A stretch of 64,000 nucleotides of DNA, taken from Laccaria trichodermophora (Eukaryota > Basidiomycota > Agaricomycetes > Agaricales > Hydnangiaceae). Below the pieces are notes generated by a model that was not told the DNA's origin, searched no databases, and saw nothing but the letters and a program-made list of their open reading frames with translations. Positions 12,190 to 24,700 of this stretch are shown piece by piece (position 1 is the first letter of the stretch; each line of letters opens with the position of its first letter). Location of the stretch: the NCBI GenBank assembly GCA_018417955.1, contig JACTVC010000016.1:992001-1056000 (forward strand). The letters are read 5' to 3'. The position numbers and the translations under genes are program-made.

Positions 12190-12511
12190 TTGTCTTTTTT
12201 TAGACCTAGAGGCTTCAAAGTTTGCGTTGTTTGAGCTGGGCGTTACTGCTGACAGGAGAGGTCGGACTTGTCGACAGGAGAGGTTTAGGAGTCTTTCTCC
12301 TTTTTGTTTCCCGACAATGACCGTAATGTAAGAGTGCGTCGAAATATCAAAAATCGATGGGTTTCACCATTAATTGAGCCTTACCGTTTGAATACGAATT
12401 ATTTCTACTGATTTACAGGTTGTTTCGTCATTTGTTGGACAGACATGACTGTACATTGACTTCGACCTAAAACAATATTACACATTCGTTTTGTTTAAAG
12501 GGCACATTTGG
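12190..12511. other. Intergenic, nothing recognised
   Basis: The first about 40 bp (TTGTCTTTTTTTAGAC...TTCAAAGTTTGCGTTGTTT) resemble the sequence just left of the palindromic element (about 8065-8105), suggesting an older tandem repeat at the insertion site. The rest shows no recognisable feature. Confidence 0.4.
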
Positions 12512-13100
12512 TTAGTTTAAAGCGTATGAAGACGGCGTGTTTACGGCGGCAAGGAACCTGTTACCAGTGAGTGAATGTGTATGGTGATGTAGTGTTCTTA
12601 CTTGGCTAGTACATTGCTCATATATAGTAAGTCTTTAAGCTTACAATCTTTGGGCTTGCCGTCGTCGTCAGTTTTGATGACAAGAATCACGCCCTTCCAA
12701 CAGCTGTAAAAATCTTCCGATAGCTGTTCAAGCCCGTAGTTCCGAGGGAAGCATTGATGTTGATCGGCGAAGTGAACAGAGTATTGTAGGGCATTCCCAT
12801 CAATATTGATGCCGACTTGGCGTTTAAATCTTCCTGAATTGAACCATTGGCATTCGTTATCGAGTGTGTGAACCCATAACGGGGTGTACAGGTCGTCGAC
12901 TGTGATCAGGCTATTCACGCCAGGTCGTTTCGGGATCGGGACTAACATAAAGTTGTAGTCCTCTCCTGTATCGAACAACATCCCCCAGCATACACTGGAT
13001 TCCTGTTCATAGTGTCTGAGGTTACTGGCATATTCTGCCCAAAGGGTAAAGCACTCACCTTTCCTGCGTCGAAAATTCTCAGTACATTAGCGTGATTCAT
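12512..13100 (-). CDS. W-family small protein, subfamily 1 (three exons)
   Basis: Predicted exons 13100-13059 (MNHANVLRIFDAGK), 13002-12602 and 12557-12512, with introns of 56 and 44 bp; the total is 489 nt, 162 residues. The main exon holds WGMLFDTGEDYNFMLVPIP near its start and WKGVILVIKTDDDGKP near its end, shared with the copy at 42.5-43.0 kb. The apparent stop after VLAK at 12598 overlaps a GTAAGA donor in phase 2, the same place and phase at which all W genes have a donor, so a third exon is likely. Function unknown; no signal peptide or membrane segment seen. It is divergent from the next gene, with about 110 bp between starts. Exon 3 is the least certain part. Confidence 0.6.
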
Positions 13101-13209
13101 TGGAAGATGAGAGAGCTACCACGATAGGAGGGTGTGTCTTACTCAGAGGGGCCCTAAAAGAGAGTTCCTCCTGTCTTCCTTCTCTCCATTCCCCTTTCTG
13201 CTTGTCATC

Positions 13210-14234
13210 ATGAGTTTGACAGTTAAAGCAACCCGTCATTCGCCCTCGCTGTTCATCGAGCGTGAAGTCACCCTTGCTCGTCTTTTCTTCGGTCCAGGCG
13301 CTGGCCGTGATATTCGAGATCTTATTTTCGAGTTTCTGAGCATGGGCGCTTTGGCCTGTTTTGGCGGCGTCGATCAAGAAAGCCGAGCCGGCGTCCAAGG
13401 TTATATTCGTCGTCGTTTACGAAGGCTTTTGGAACCATTTCTAGGATCAGGTTTGATGCGCCGCTTTGCAGATAATCTGGATTAACTCAGAATTGCATTG
13501 TAGTCAACATCGAATCTTTTTTCGAACTCCTCAAGCAACATAACAGCGGTATCATCGGCTCTGTTGCTTTGAAGCTCATTATGAACGGCTGTGGGACGTC
13601 TTGGAAACCCCGCGATCTCAATATTGCGACACCCCTTTGCGGGCTCTCCGCATTTTCGCAGTGGCTGCGAGGTATTGACTATAAGTTCAGTGGCACAGGA
13701 GTGTTACGACGAGAGATCGCTGGTGCACTTACCCATACCATCTATGTCAATGGTGAAGGCCAAGTCGTTACCGTTACGGAGACGAAAGAAACCGATTCGT
13801 TTATCGGGGCTATCATTGGTGCGAGTCACACTGCCACCATGAACTTCGTTACATCGGAACATATTGGTTCTCTTTATCCTGTGGAGACACTAAAGAATAG
13901 GTTCAGTTACGCCTTTAGAACTCCTCTCAGTCCGAGTCAGCAATCTGTCCTTTTGCGACGCGGATTTGTCCTGGTGACGGAGTCCAATGGTCACCCTGCC
14001 GGTGGACATGTCTGTCCCGATCGTCATCGTCAGTTGGCTGGCTTTGTTGGTGTTGGCCTTTTTGAATGGAAGTCTGGTGGACCGACTAGCAACTTCTTAA
14101 CTAGGAGCTACACCTGGCGGCTGGGCGATTATTGCGCAAATCCGGTCTGTGCCGCTGAAAGAAATCGACGTCGTCTGGTGAGGCGAGATTCCTTTTGTAG
14201 AGATGATTCAGAGATCAGCGAAGATGATGATTGA
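13210..14234 (+). CDS. Nucleotidyltransferase-like hypothetical protein (two exons)
   Basis: Exon 1 is 13210-13450 and exon 2 is 13504-14234, joined across a 53-bp GT/AG intron (phase 1); total 972 nt, 323 residues. Joining them gives SGIIGSVALKLI followed by WKPRDLNIATPL, like the glycine-serine motif and the D-x-D strand of nucleotidyltransferase-fold proteins. Further on, MNFVTSEHIGSLYPVETLKNR fits a hypothetical agaricomycete family with this fold. Only one acidic residue of a strict DxD pair is clear (RDLNIA), so catalysis is doubtful. The C-terminus is acidic and arginine-rich. The start chosen is MSLTVKATRH, the internal methionine after a leader that would overlap the upstream gene's promoter region. 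The fold call is inference. Confidence 0.6.
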
Positions 14235-14392
14235 CTCGAGGAGCCAAATTATGAGTACTACATATCCAGTGTGTAAATAACTCATATTACATAAAGCGAT
14301 GCAATGTTTATCAATCATGGGCGGAAACAAACAGAGTTAAGACAAAGATTGGAACAGTGCTGCTCTATTTCTCCTTTCTTTTGTTTTTCACC

Positions 14393-16557
14393 ATGTCGTT
14401 CGGAGACTTCGTTTTCCAGCTAGATGGTCGTCCCGTATCTGCTTCGCTTGCAGATGCGGACGAGTCTGTTTTATCCGCCTCCTGCGCCGCTCGATTCAAC
14501 TTCTCTCATGGTCGCAATAGCCACACTGGTTCTGTATCCGTGCAAATTGGAAACACGTGGTTTACATGCGTCCTCGATTTGTTAGTATCAGACATAGGAA
14601 ATGTTCACGACTTGGTTCTCGGCCATGACTGGCAATCATATTTGGAGGAATTGTCGACTGCAGTGAACATGCCTGTTCCCTCGGCACTGGTGAGTTGCTT
14701 TTCTTGCTTTTCTTGTCTTACGATTGATTTTCTGTATCAGACATCCCACCGCATTGCTCGACGAGTCGCCTTGGATGAGCAAAGCGTAGTTACTTTTTCG
14801 GTCTCTATGGGCGTCATGGACGTGTCATTGAAACCTGTTTTTTTGTCAGATGATTGTGAATCCATCGGTTCAAGAATCACCTGTTCACGTTGACCCTATC
14901 ATCGTGTCACATTCTGGGGTCGGACGTTCTTCGGAGACGATTGACCAACCTGCGTCCGCTGCGGTAAGTTTACCTATTTGTTGTGTGTCACAGAATATTG
15001 ACTCTTTCAGCCATTTGACAAGAATTTTCAATACTCGGACAATGCGTCCACATTGAACATAAATTTAAATGATAAAAATTTACACATGCGCTCGATTCTT
15101 TATGACATTAATTCAACCTGCTTCGCACTTGGCACGAGTAGCTCTGCACTCGTCGATGCATTAAAACAACATGGCATTCTGTACGAAGGTCTCGATCAGA
15201 AAAACCGGCGTATGGTTCTCGTTCACCATTTGCTATACGGCCATTGTCATCAGAATCTGCTTCCCACTTGCCGCGGTGTGGCTAATACGACGAAAACGAT
15301 GTCTACCCTTGCGGTGTTGCTATCGTCAGATATACTGAATTCCTTTCGGGAGAATAAGATTTCACTTTCATTGTTTGAAAACATTTGTGTCTTATTAGGA
15401 TTCAAGGCCGGACGGAACTACAAAAACTCTGTCCAATCTGATCTTCTCAACTTCTATGAAACGCGGTTAAGAAATCTAAGTGATCCTCACGCTTTTTATC
15501 AACTGTCACGTTTTTTGAGTGATTATGACGATATGGATAAAACCAGTCTGACGCGCCTCTGTGGTATGCATGGGTTAGATTCTCATGGCTCAGTTCAAAC
15601 CATACGAGATAGATTGTTCGTGCACGTGTGTGGCGGCCACTGCAAATCTGAGGAAAGTTCAGACACAGGTCCTCCCTCTTGTGAAAGCACCGTTAATGAG
15701 CTCCCGCCTTCAGGAATTACTGATTTCGGTGTTTCATTACTGGCATGTACTGTTCACAAGATGAGACTGAAAACTCTTCGTCGCGTGGCATCTATGTATC
15801 ATCTTGGATGGACTCAAACTGATTCTATCACTAAACTGCGCCGCATTGTGAAGCACTTTGTCTGTTCAACTGCAAAAGGTAAGAAAAGTCTAGAGTGTAA
15901 TGCACGCCTTAATGCGCATAACGCACACATGGACTCTTTGAATGATGCTCGCTGTCGATGGCCTGAAGTTCCTCAAAAATCACTGCTCGATGGACTTGTA
16001 GCCGACTTCAAACATGCGACATCATCTTCGACTCTCTCTTCTGGCACATGTGCATCATGTGCAGAAAAGGTACTTTGTCAGTCTATGAAATGTTTGCTTA
16101 TATTGGAGATAGACCTTACCTTGTTAAGAAGACCAGACTTCGATGATGGTACAGAAGATCCTGATGAGCCCCTTGCATCGACTGGTGAGGCAGATCGACC
16201 TTGGTTACATCCAGATATGCCTTGTCCACCTCTGCCTTATCCTGATGGTATTTTAAAGGATCTTTTATTAGATTCAGATGGTGTGGTTGAGAAAGACGGT
16301 ATACCTTATTCTATTCGTGTTTGCAAAGCTTGCTGCAATTCTCTGTCGTCCAGTCGAACACCGCCTTTGGCAATTGCTAATAGGCTATTTATTGGCGCCG
16401 TACCAGATGAACTGAAAGATCTTACTGCCGTTGAAGAGTCTATGATTGCGCTTTGTAGAGCCCGTGCTATCATAGTGCGTTTAAAAGGAGGTAATCAGGA
16501 TTCATATGAAGAAGAAAGGTCCACCAACTCATCACTGATACATCAGAGAGCACTCAG
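14393..16557 (+). CDS. Helitron Rep-helicase gene, 5' part (exons 1-4)
   Basis: The gene starts at MSFGDFVFQLDG (14393). Predicted introns are 14690-14740, a second one ending at 14849 (donor at 14786 or 14801) and 14964-15010; all known boundaries are phase 0. Exon 1 carries LVLGHDW, a motif of unknown role. The long fourth exon (15011 on) has Cys-rich clusters (SGTCASCAEKVLCQ, VCKACC) typical of the N-terminal region of agaricomycete Helitron proteins. The frame reaches HQRAL at 16557, where Gypsy-1 is inserted; removing the insertion and one CTCAG gives L-RGHVIVYPQRP, the expected continuation. Helitrons move by rolling-circle-type transposition. The element's own 5' end was not located. 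Confidence 0.7.
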
Positions 16558-16931
16558 TGTGAAACCGAAGGGCTGATCGGGACTTCTCGACGAAGGCGTG
16601 AGTGCGAGATGGCGGCGGAGAATATCCGGGGTACGCAGGAGAGAGATAGTAAAGTGGTGCCGCGAGGCGACACCATGTGGAGGATATCCTGTGACCCAGG
16701 AACTGGGGCGCGGTCACCCAGCGCAGGACTCTTGTATCCCGGAGGGGAGGCATAAGGCTGCCTAGCCGTATAGAAATGGGGTGACTCCGTCCACATGTAA
16801 TGTATAATGTGGTTGCAAAGTGTCTTCTATTTGTTATAAATGCAACACTATATAGAGTTGAACAAACATGAACAATTACGATGGTTCTAGATCACGCATG
16901 TACTTGCAGTGTACACTATCACACCGTTACA
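16558..16931 (-). repeat. Gypsy-1 3' LTR
   Basis: 374 bp, TG...CA. It differs from the other LTR at three sites, all transitions at CpG positions (for example CTCGACGAAGG against CTCGATGAAGG). It shares CTCCCCTCCGGGATAC (minus strand) with the Gypsy-2 LTR. Confidence 0.95.
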
Positions 16932-16944
16932 AAGCCCCCCCGTG
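16932..16944 (-). other. Gypsy-1 polypurine tract
   Basis: On the minus strand CACGGGGGGGCTT lies directly against the 3' LTR, the position of the plus-strand primer of reverse transcription. Confidence 0.7.
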
Positions 16945-17069
16945 AGATTGGAGCATCGTCCCAGTCTTCAATTCCATATCGCATAGGCTGTAGCTTTGGA
17001 AGTACTGTCCCCTTTTAGCATTAGTTTCTGTCCTCGGTCATTGAGTTATCGAAACTCAAGAGGTCCATT

Positions 17070-19506
17070 TCAAGTAGAAGGAAAATGAAATTCAAGTGAA
17101 GTACCAGTTTCAGGTAAGGTACCCATCGCTCGGAGAGTAGCGGTCAGGGTCGTTGACTCATCTACGTTCAACGCACATGACATAGTAGTCGGTAATAAAA
17201 CAATCTCGCCTGAGGCAGACAAAGCGATTGCTACTGGCTTTGTTACTGAGGTGCTGAGAGAGCACCTGTCTGGCGGTATAGAATACAGCGACGCCATGGA
17301 GGTTCCCCGTAACCAGTCAGATTTCCGTGTATCTCTGGATTGGGACTGCTCATCAGCTATGTCCGCGCCAACCGGCAGCGAGGTATTATACGGTACTCTA
17401 GAAGTTGCAGGAGTATGAGGAACTGATGGTAGAAGCGAGACTAGCTTCGTTACTCTATCAGGCCTAGGGAACATGACGGGAAGGGCAATTAAAGATTCCG
17501 TGATATTGTGGGCCCCGCACAATTGTGCATAATGCTTCTTGATTGAGTTCGAGTACTCTTCTTTCAGGCAAGTTCGCCTGGAAGGGTCGAAGTCTGGAGC
17601 GGGTTTGTTCTCCTTTGTAGCTTCCTTCAACGATAGAACGCCAACATTGATTTCCGTTTGAGATCGAATCGGGTCGATAGACATGGCATTAGTCCTAGCA
17701 GCTGAGTCGGTCAGAACCTCTAGAGCAGCGTGCAGACCGCGCTTAAGGTTGAGAGAATCGATTTCGTGTACAACCAGGCAAGAGTTACTGTCTTTCCCGT
17801 GCCATTGGGTGTGTCGTCTTTCTGCCTCGTTCGACCATAAGCCTAGATAGTGATCATCTATTATCCTTCCTAGTACTTCGTCTTTCGGACTTGGCATCCT
17901 GGACAGAGTCGGTGGGGACCATATTGCTGAGGCATAACAGAGGGTCACTCGTTCATCTTCAATGCTTCCTTGAGCATTCGCTACCCAGTTAACAGATAAC
18001 AAATACTGTTTATAACTTCGTAAGAAATCGAGACCTTCGGGGTTGGTCGTTATCAGAAGGATTTGATGGCTATGCGAGACTTCCTGTATTGATTTGAATG
18101 AATGGTAGGACTTGGGCGCCTCGCAGGGGTTATTTGCCCCTATGCCCATTTCTTGTCGTATTCGTAACAACCGATTTACGTGATACCGTCCTCCAGAAGC
18201 CAGTAGACTTAGAGCGCTTCCTTTGGATTGGTAGCCTATCTTAGTATTCCGATAAATGTTATAGGCTGGAGTGTATACTTTAGCGTCCTTATTCACGGAG
18301 AGCCAGAGGGACAATTTTTGTAGTCGTGCTGTATAGCAGCGTGGTCCAACGAGTAGGCTCTCGGATTTGCATACCCAATGTGGCACATAATCGATTTTGT
18401 ATTTCCATGTGTACAGTCGAATCTTCCATCTGGCGTCAATAAGGTACAGTGGAGGTTCATCAAGCCTTCCTCGGGGATGACTCGTGGAAGCTATAGTCCT
18501 TTCGTCTGGTTGCGTTTCCATATAACGAGGGGTCAAGAATTTGTCCGTCTCCAAACCTTCAGCGGGTTCTTCGCACATGATCAGATCTTCAGTTATGAGC
18601 AATTGCAATTGTTTCGCTCTATTCTCATTTAGCGACCTTATGGATACTAATCCAATTATTGAGGGGCGAGATTGAGGGTATGTTTTGGGGAACAGCGGAA
18701 TGTCCCCCTGCCTCTTCGGATTGGGAGGACTCCTGCTTCTTAATGTATCACTGAGTTGACCTTCAACTACCTTCATCGCGTCCGGAGAATCTTCGTGCTT
18801 TTCCTCAGCTGCGAGTGGTCGTCCAGTACCGTCATTTGAGACAATCTTATAAGAGACGTCTTGCCCCCACTCAGCACAATAGGCTGCTACAGGAGCCGCT
18901 TCCCTAATCACTCTGTTTTCAACTCTTAAAGCCTCCTTGTCCTTCCAAGTATCTTGTTCTATAGAAGCACTGTTGGCGTTCATCAGAGGGTCCCATGTAG
19001 GAGTTTGTATTAATTGAAAGAGGGGATTGACGTGGGGGAGTATTCGACCAGTCTGGAGGATGACTCTGTTTGGACCAGGGAGAGTGGTAAGGACAGCCCC
19101 CGACGCAATTAGTAGTTGGTCGACCTTTTCGTAGATTCGCGCCCATCCAGAGGCTGTGTGGTCCATGATTAGGATGATTTCCTCCCCACACCTGGAAGGC
19201 TGAGATGCGGCCAGAACTTCCGTAACTACAGGGGCCTCAGATTCAGCTAGCATGATAAATTTGTCTGGCGTAGCCCCCCATTCGCTCGGTTGATCAGCTT
19301 CACGTTGAACTTTGTGTAGCTTGGTGGCAGCTTGAGGTCCCTGGTCTTCAGTCTCTCATACTGCTTCCAACAGGGTATGACTAGGATTTCCTAGGAGATC
19401 CTTTATTCGTATAATTGGGTCTTGTCGTAGACTGACGCTTCGGGTTAGATCTGGGGTATTGGTGTACGACTTGTACGTTTCGTTTACTATCAGGGGGCCT
19501 GACGTG
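17070..19506 (-). pseudogene. Gypsy-1 C-terminal pol remnant (RNase H to integrase region)
   Basis: Continues in the same frame as the upstream Gypsy-1 ORF once the MITE is removed. IRIKDLLGNPSH matches IQVKDLKGTPCY of Gypsy-2, and IMDHTASGWARIYEKVDQLL matches TDHTALVWARVYENANRRL, so the RNase H end is present, but the YWSRTF...YSATKREALA block is deleted. In the integrase zinc-finger region, PRCYTARLQKLSLWLSVNKD corresponds to PHRFIARLQELFYWPSMNKD, with the His and Cys ligands changed. One premature TGA (19356-19358) separates the first 60 codons. The frame ends at 17070. Catalytic activity is not expected. Confidence 0.75.
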
Positions 19507-19514
19507 GGTGTGTC

Positions 19515-20316
19515 GACTGGTAGCTGCCAATTACATGATGTAGTTATGGCAGCTGCCATAAAAAAACTTGATCAGCTACCGTGAATGAATGAAATGCAAA
19601 GTTTTCATTCATTCACGGCACCTGTTTCATTTGAGATAATTTATTCTGTTTCATTCATTCCTGGCAACTGTTTCATTTTTTTTCATTCATTGCCGTGGAG
19701 AATGAAATCGTTTTTGTTTCATTCCATTTCATTTCAATCCTTTCTTCATTCCTACCAGGAAGAATGAAATTTATTCTGTTTCATTTATTCCTGGCAACTA
19801 TTTCATTCTTTGTTTCATTTTTTGTTTCATTCTTTATTTCATTTTTGTTTCAATCTTTCAGGCAACAATTTCGATGTTTTAATACACACCTAAATAAGGA
19901 AATAATATACAATTATGCCTGATATGTGTTGTGCCCTACTGCAGTGGTGTGGGAGGCCATATGGGAGTACTTTTGCATTTGAGGCTCAAATACATAACAA
20001 GATAGGCATACTGTTGCCAAATAAGGCACTTTAATATTTTACATCAATTACATAATAATTTTCCCAGCTCTAACAATAAAGGAATGAATGAAACAGTTGC
20101 CGTGGTGGAATGAAATGAAAAATGAAGTAATTTCTGTGAATCAATGAAATGAAATGAATGAAACAGTTGCCGTGAATCAATGAAACAGAATGAATCATTT
20201 TGAATGAAATGGGTGCCGTGAATCAATGAAATTTCATTTCATTCCCTCACGGTAGCTGATCAAGTTTTGCCACGGCAGCTGCCATAAATACATCGATGTA
20301 GAGTGCAGCTACTAGT
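19515..20316. mobile_element. MITE copy 1, inserted in Gypsy-1
   Basis: An 802-bp element with an exact 8-bp duplication GGTGTGTC (19507-19514 and 20317-20324). Left end GACTGGTAGCTGCC; right end, reverse complemented, ACTAGTAGCTGC. TGATCAGCTACCGTGA and TATGGCAGCTGCC occur near both ends, followed by TTTCATTCATTC-rich subterminal repeats. It is about 97% identical by eye to the copy at 52710, which has about 35 extra bp. No coding capacity; likely hAT-type. Confidence 0.9.
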
Positions 20317-21429
20317 GGTGTGTCCGCAGGACTCGGAGCGTTCTTAGCTAGTTCAAGGATGATCTCTGAGCTCATGTGCCATCGCCACTTACCATCCTCC
20401 TTTAGGGGTCTAAATGACAGTGCAACGATCATAGAGTGGAGAGGGATGCGATTCGAGTAGTAAATGACCGTTTCGAAGGTTTTCAGTCGATTGGTTACTG
20501 TCACAGGGCAAATAGGATCCAAGTTCGTTTGAGTCTTCCTTTTATGGTTCGACCATCCAAATTGCGAGACTTTTTGTCCTAATCGTAACGCGGATGAGTA
20601 GTCCTTGTAGCATATCACAGGACTTCGTGAGGGGTTTCTCGATGTGGCTATGGTCTTTAACACCTTTGCAAGGTAAGTTGACGATCCACGGTGTCGAATA
20701 TGAATAGTCGCGGGAGCAGAGCTAATACCTTGGGTATGAACCATTGACGGTAGGTCAACACGTTCCTGGAGCCTGCTTCGATTTGGCCAAAGTCTCAAGT
20801 AGCAATGGAAGGTAGCCCTTCCTTCAATGTCTTCGGCCATCCGGAGTAGAGCAAAATCTGCTAGGGCATCAGACAAGGATACTCGAGTTCCAGGTAAGAC
20901 TTGTATTATTTCTACTCGGTCAAGGGAGGACGACTTGTCCAGTATAGTCCGAGCATTGCGATCTCGATAGCTCCTTACGACGTACTGCTTGCCATTACAG
21001 TAGACATCCATTGAGAATCCCCACGAGCTGTTTGTAGATTTAATTACTCTAGCTTTGGACCAAGCTTTGAGTTGTCGGTCTATGGCTTCATGCCTAGCTG
21101 AGGTTGTCCCATATATAGGTTCCGAGTTCGGTTGAGCATCTCTTAGCAGCGGGGTCTGAACTTGCGCTTTTATATGTTCTAATCGATCGTCCCCTCTGAA
21201 GACCGCAACATTACGGCACAGCACTACAGTTAACCTTTCTTGATACTCAAGAGGTATGTTTCCATCAAGGGGATTCTTCAGAACAGCTAGCGTTCTCGGT
21301 CTTCGAGGAATGTTGTCCTTGAGACGGTTATGCTCCCGACCAATTAGTATTCCTGGACCTGGAACGGTAGCCCTTATTGCTTCTGTTTCAACTTGACTAA
21401 CACCCGGGTCATGTAGATACTCAACTACT

Positions 21430-21765
21430 TCCCCCACTAGGACATGCCACGGGCGAGGGCTGACGTCGGGCACGGATGCCAGGATAACATTATACGGCTG
21501 GATACAGGTACAGTCCCGAACCTTGAATCCCATACGCCGTTTCGCGACTATGCCGATCTCAATTCCATAATTGACGTTCAGAGCCAAGGCAGCGGATATT
21601 ACGCACCCGGGTATGGGCGCCCGGATAACATCATATGGCTGGACACAAGTACAGTCCCAAGCCTTGAATCTCACACGCTGTTTCGCGCCTATGCCAATCT
21701 CAACTCTGAAATTGGCGTTCGGAGCTGGGGCAGCGAATATTACGCGCCCGGGTTGCCATGTAGCT
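21430..21765 (-). repeat. In-frame tandem duplication of about 165 bp in Gypsy-1
   Basis: Two adjacent copies encode related 55-residue units (minus strand: GRVIFAAPAPNANFRVEIGI and GCVISAALALNVNYGIEIGI, each followed by a W/V-RDCTC-QPY segment). They have diverged but stay in frame. Confidence 0.75.
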
Positions 21766-24700
21766 ACCTTGTGATGTTCGGAGGTGATTCTGGCGACCTT
21801 CTGTCTGTTTGTGTTCCAAGATCCGGCTACTCGATCCATAGTCTTCGTCTGAATCCCTTTCAAAACTCTGGAGGTTAGCGTTATTCCCTTGCTTTTCCTT
21901 CTTTCGCGACTCCTAACTCTTTGTTCGTTAGGGTGGAGGGCACAGGCTCTATAACATGTTGTGTCCAGTGACGATCGGATTTGGTCAGTAACCTTGCGTG
22001 ATTTAGCGATATTCTCGCACGAATTAACAGTGGCTTGCACATGCTTTATAGCAGATAAATGTTGAGTATCCGCTTTTCCCTCTTCATTGGAATCCGATTT
22101 TCCATGATTTTTATGCGCGTTACCAGGAGCGTCACATTTCTCGGAAGACAGATATTTCCAAGGGAAACGTTTGGAACCGGTGCGTGTGTATTCCTTATGT
22201 GGCAGCTTGGGGTTTACTTTGAATTTGTTCCGCTCGAGGATTACTTCAATCATTGTTTCAACACATGGGAATTCCTTCTTGCGCGCGGCTCTAGGCCCCC
22301 CAGCCCGGAACGGTTCATCAATGGACTTAATCTTAATGTCGCTAGCGAAGCCTACATCTCCCCTTTTAACAGCTTTCTCATGTGAGACATAGGAGTACAG
22401 ATTGACTTCCATATAGTTGGTCCTTGCCTTCGCTGCGTGCACTGCGCGTGAAGGCTCCTTCCAGCAGTGTAGAGCAGGCCTCCCATGGAGCTCGACCTGT
22501 GGTCGGAACACAGGCAACTTTTTATTCATTTGCTCAGCTGCTAAGTGTATATCCCATAGGGCAAAGCAAAGGGCTCCTTTGCCAGGGTGGCAAGTCTGGT
22601 CTCGAGTGCGTTCTTCATCTAGAAAACGAATTTGATTATCGATTTTCTCATAGTTGCGAACATGAGAGTGGCAGGCGAGACCCGAAGTTGATAAAGGAGC
22701 GTAGGAGGTCCGTGATGCCACAAGCCCAGAGCAGTCTGAGGAAACGGTCACCGGGGTCGCTATTAACCCCTTCATGATTGCTAACCTGTTCAAGTGATCT
22801 TCGACTCCTGAAACGTTGACCTTTTCTGCTTCAGGTAATCGCTGCACGGTGTGTTTAATTGATATAAGAATGGTTGTCGTGTTTGGTACTGGAGGGAATA
22901 CTCTTGAATTCTGGGCTTCATCCGCTGTGGCATTACGTGCGTGATTTGGTCCTATGGTGGAAGCTGATGAACCTCTTGAGAGCCCAGATCTTTCTCTTTC
23001 GAATGAGTATTGGAGTGTCAAGGGTTGACATTCTAAGTTTCCAAGGAAGGTCGTCTCGTTTGAAAGCTCCGTTTGATTGCGTCTGGTAAGATTTTCAAAG
23101 TAAATCCATAGTTTAGTAGATGGGTAAAGGAATCGCTTCGTCCGAGACCATCCTCGAGCACGTCTTCGGTTTCGAGTCCTACTACTAGTCATCCGGGGCC
23201 ATTTCTGGCATGATTGCGCATGTTGAGTAGCGAAATCCTCAAGGTTTCGGTTATAACACTCCTTCCTGGGTCGTAATCTCCTAGAAGGATGTTTGATGTA
23301 TACTGTCAGGCCGTATGATTGGAGGGGGTGAGTAGTTGATACCTCCGTTCGGCGTGAGGGAAGAACCGAAACTGGCAGAGGGGGAGGGTTATAATTTAAC
23401 GAGAATTGAATCCCCTTTCGCTTATAAAAGGACCCTGCCAAAACTAGCATGGTCAGCTTCATCGATGGGATGGCCTGTAAAGCTTTAGGCCGCATATTAG
23501 GTTCGATTCCATAAGAGGCTTCGTGATCTGTGAAAGGGGAAGAAGACTCCTCGTCTAAGTCTTCCCTTTGAGGAACAGTCTCGGTATAATCCTTGACCTT
23601 GGTCATTGCTCCCAATAGGCTGGTTGGCTCACTTCGCGTAAACTGTTTCCTGGTTATGAATAGAGCCAATTCGGCTATGGAAATTTCGCTATGAGTCTTA
23701 TCAGACTTAGGGTTATTCGCGCTCCTTAAGCCTGTAGGTACGTTCATGCAACCGCGAGGCTTAAGCGTTCCGTTCGCGCTCATTGAAGCAGCGGGGTAGC
23801 TGAGCAATCCTGCCGGGGTGGAACTGACTAAAGGGAAGAGACTTGAGAGTATGGCGCCCATCCATGGTATCGAGTAGTCATTTGTGCAGGTTGCACAATT
23901 GGTGTTCACTTCCTTCCCTGCAGCTCTTAACAGGTTTGATTCTGGCTTGTTTATTTGAGAGAGGGGTTTCGAGGTCGTAGTCGTATGGTACTGTGACCTG
24001 CAATAAGTGGCACAAACCCATGCGAAGTGTTGCCATTCCAGGTTATAGAAGAATTTCACCAAGAGAAGGCCTTGATTCACCGATACAACTACTCGTAGTG
24101 CTAGATGCCTCCTTCGACCATCCTCCCCCTGTCCAGGCAGTAATTTGTAGTCAGATACTAAGTTAACCTCGTCGGTAGCCAGTTCGGAGCCTGTATCAGC
24201 TATGAAACTCGTCGGTAAAGCATTATGTTCTATCCGAGCTCCTAGATTCTTGACGTTCTCCAAGTCCCAGAATTCTTCTCCATCAATTTGACTCAACGGG
24301 GACGCTTGCAGTTTACCATCCAAAATACTAGGAAGGATAGTCGCGCCTGAGGCTGCGAGCCAATTAACATTGGCAGAGTAAGGTTTTTGAGCAATTATGT
24401 TGGGAGCAATAGTTTCGGGGTAGTTCGCACCCTTTGAACGAGTTTGGAAAGCTGCAGAGTTAATTGAATGAGCTGTTGTTTCAGGTTGGTTCGCGCTCCT
24501 TGAATGAGCTGCGAGTATTTCAGTTGCGCCCTTACAGGCTGCAAGCGTTTGGCTCAGGTTTTGGGAGTCTGCAGGGTTCATGGACGTTCTTATGAAGGTC
24601 ATGTGGGTTTGGGAGAGGTGACCTGTGTGTACATGCCCTGATACTGACGTAGAACAGGGATTCGCGAGGGAGACGTTCTCGTCGTTCCAGAAGACCACAT

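Noticed and set aside
21444..23089. Plus-strand ORFs of 70-144 codons within Gypsy-1
   Set aside because: They are antisense shadows of the 2,039-codon minus-strand frame.
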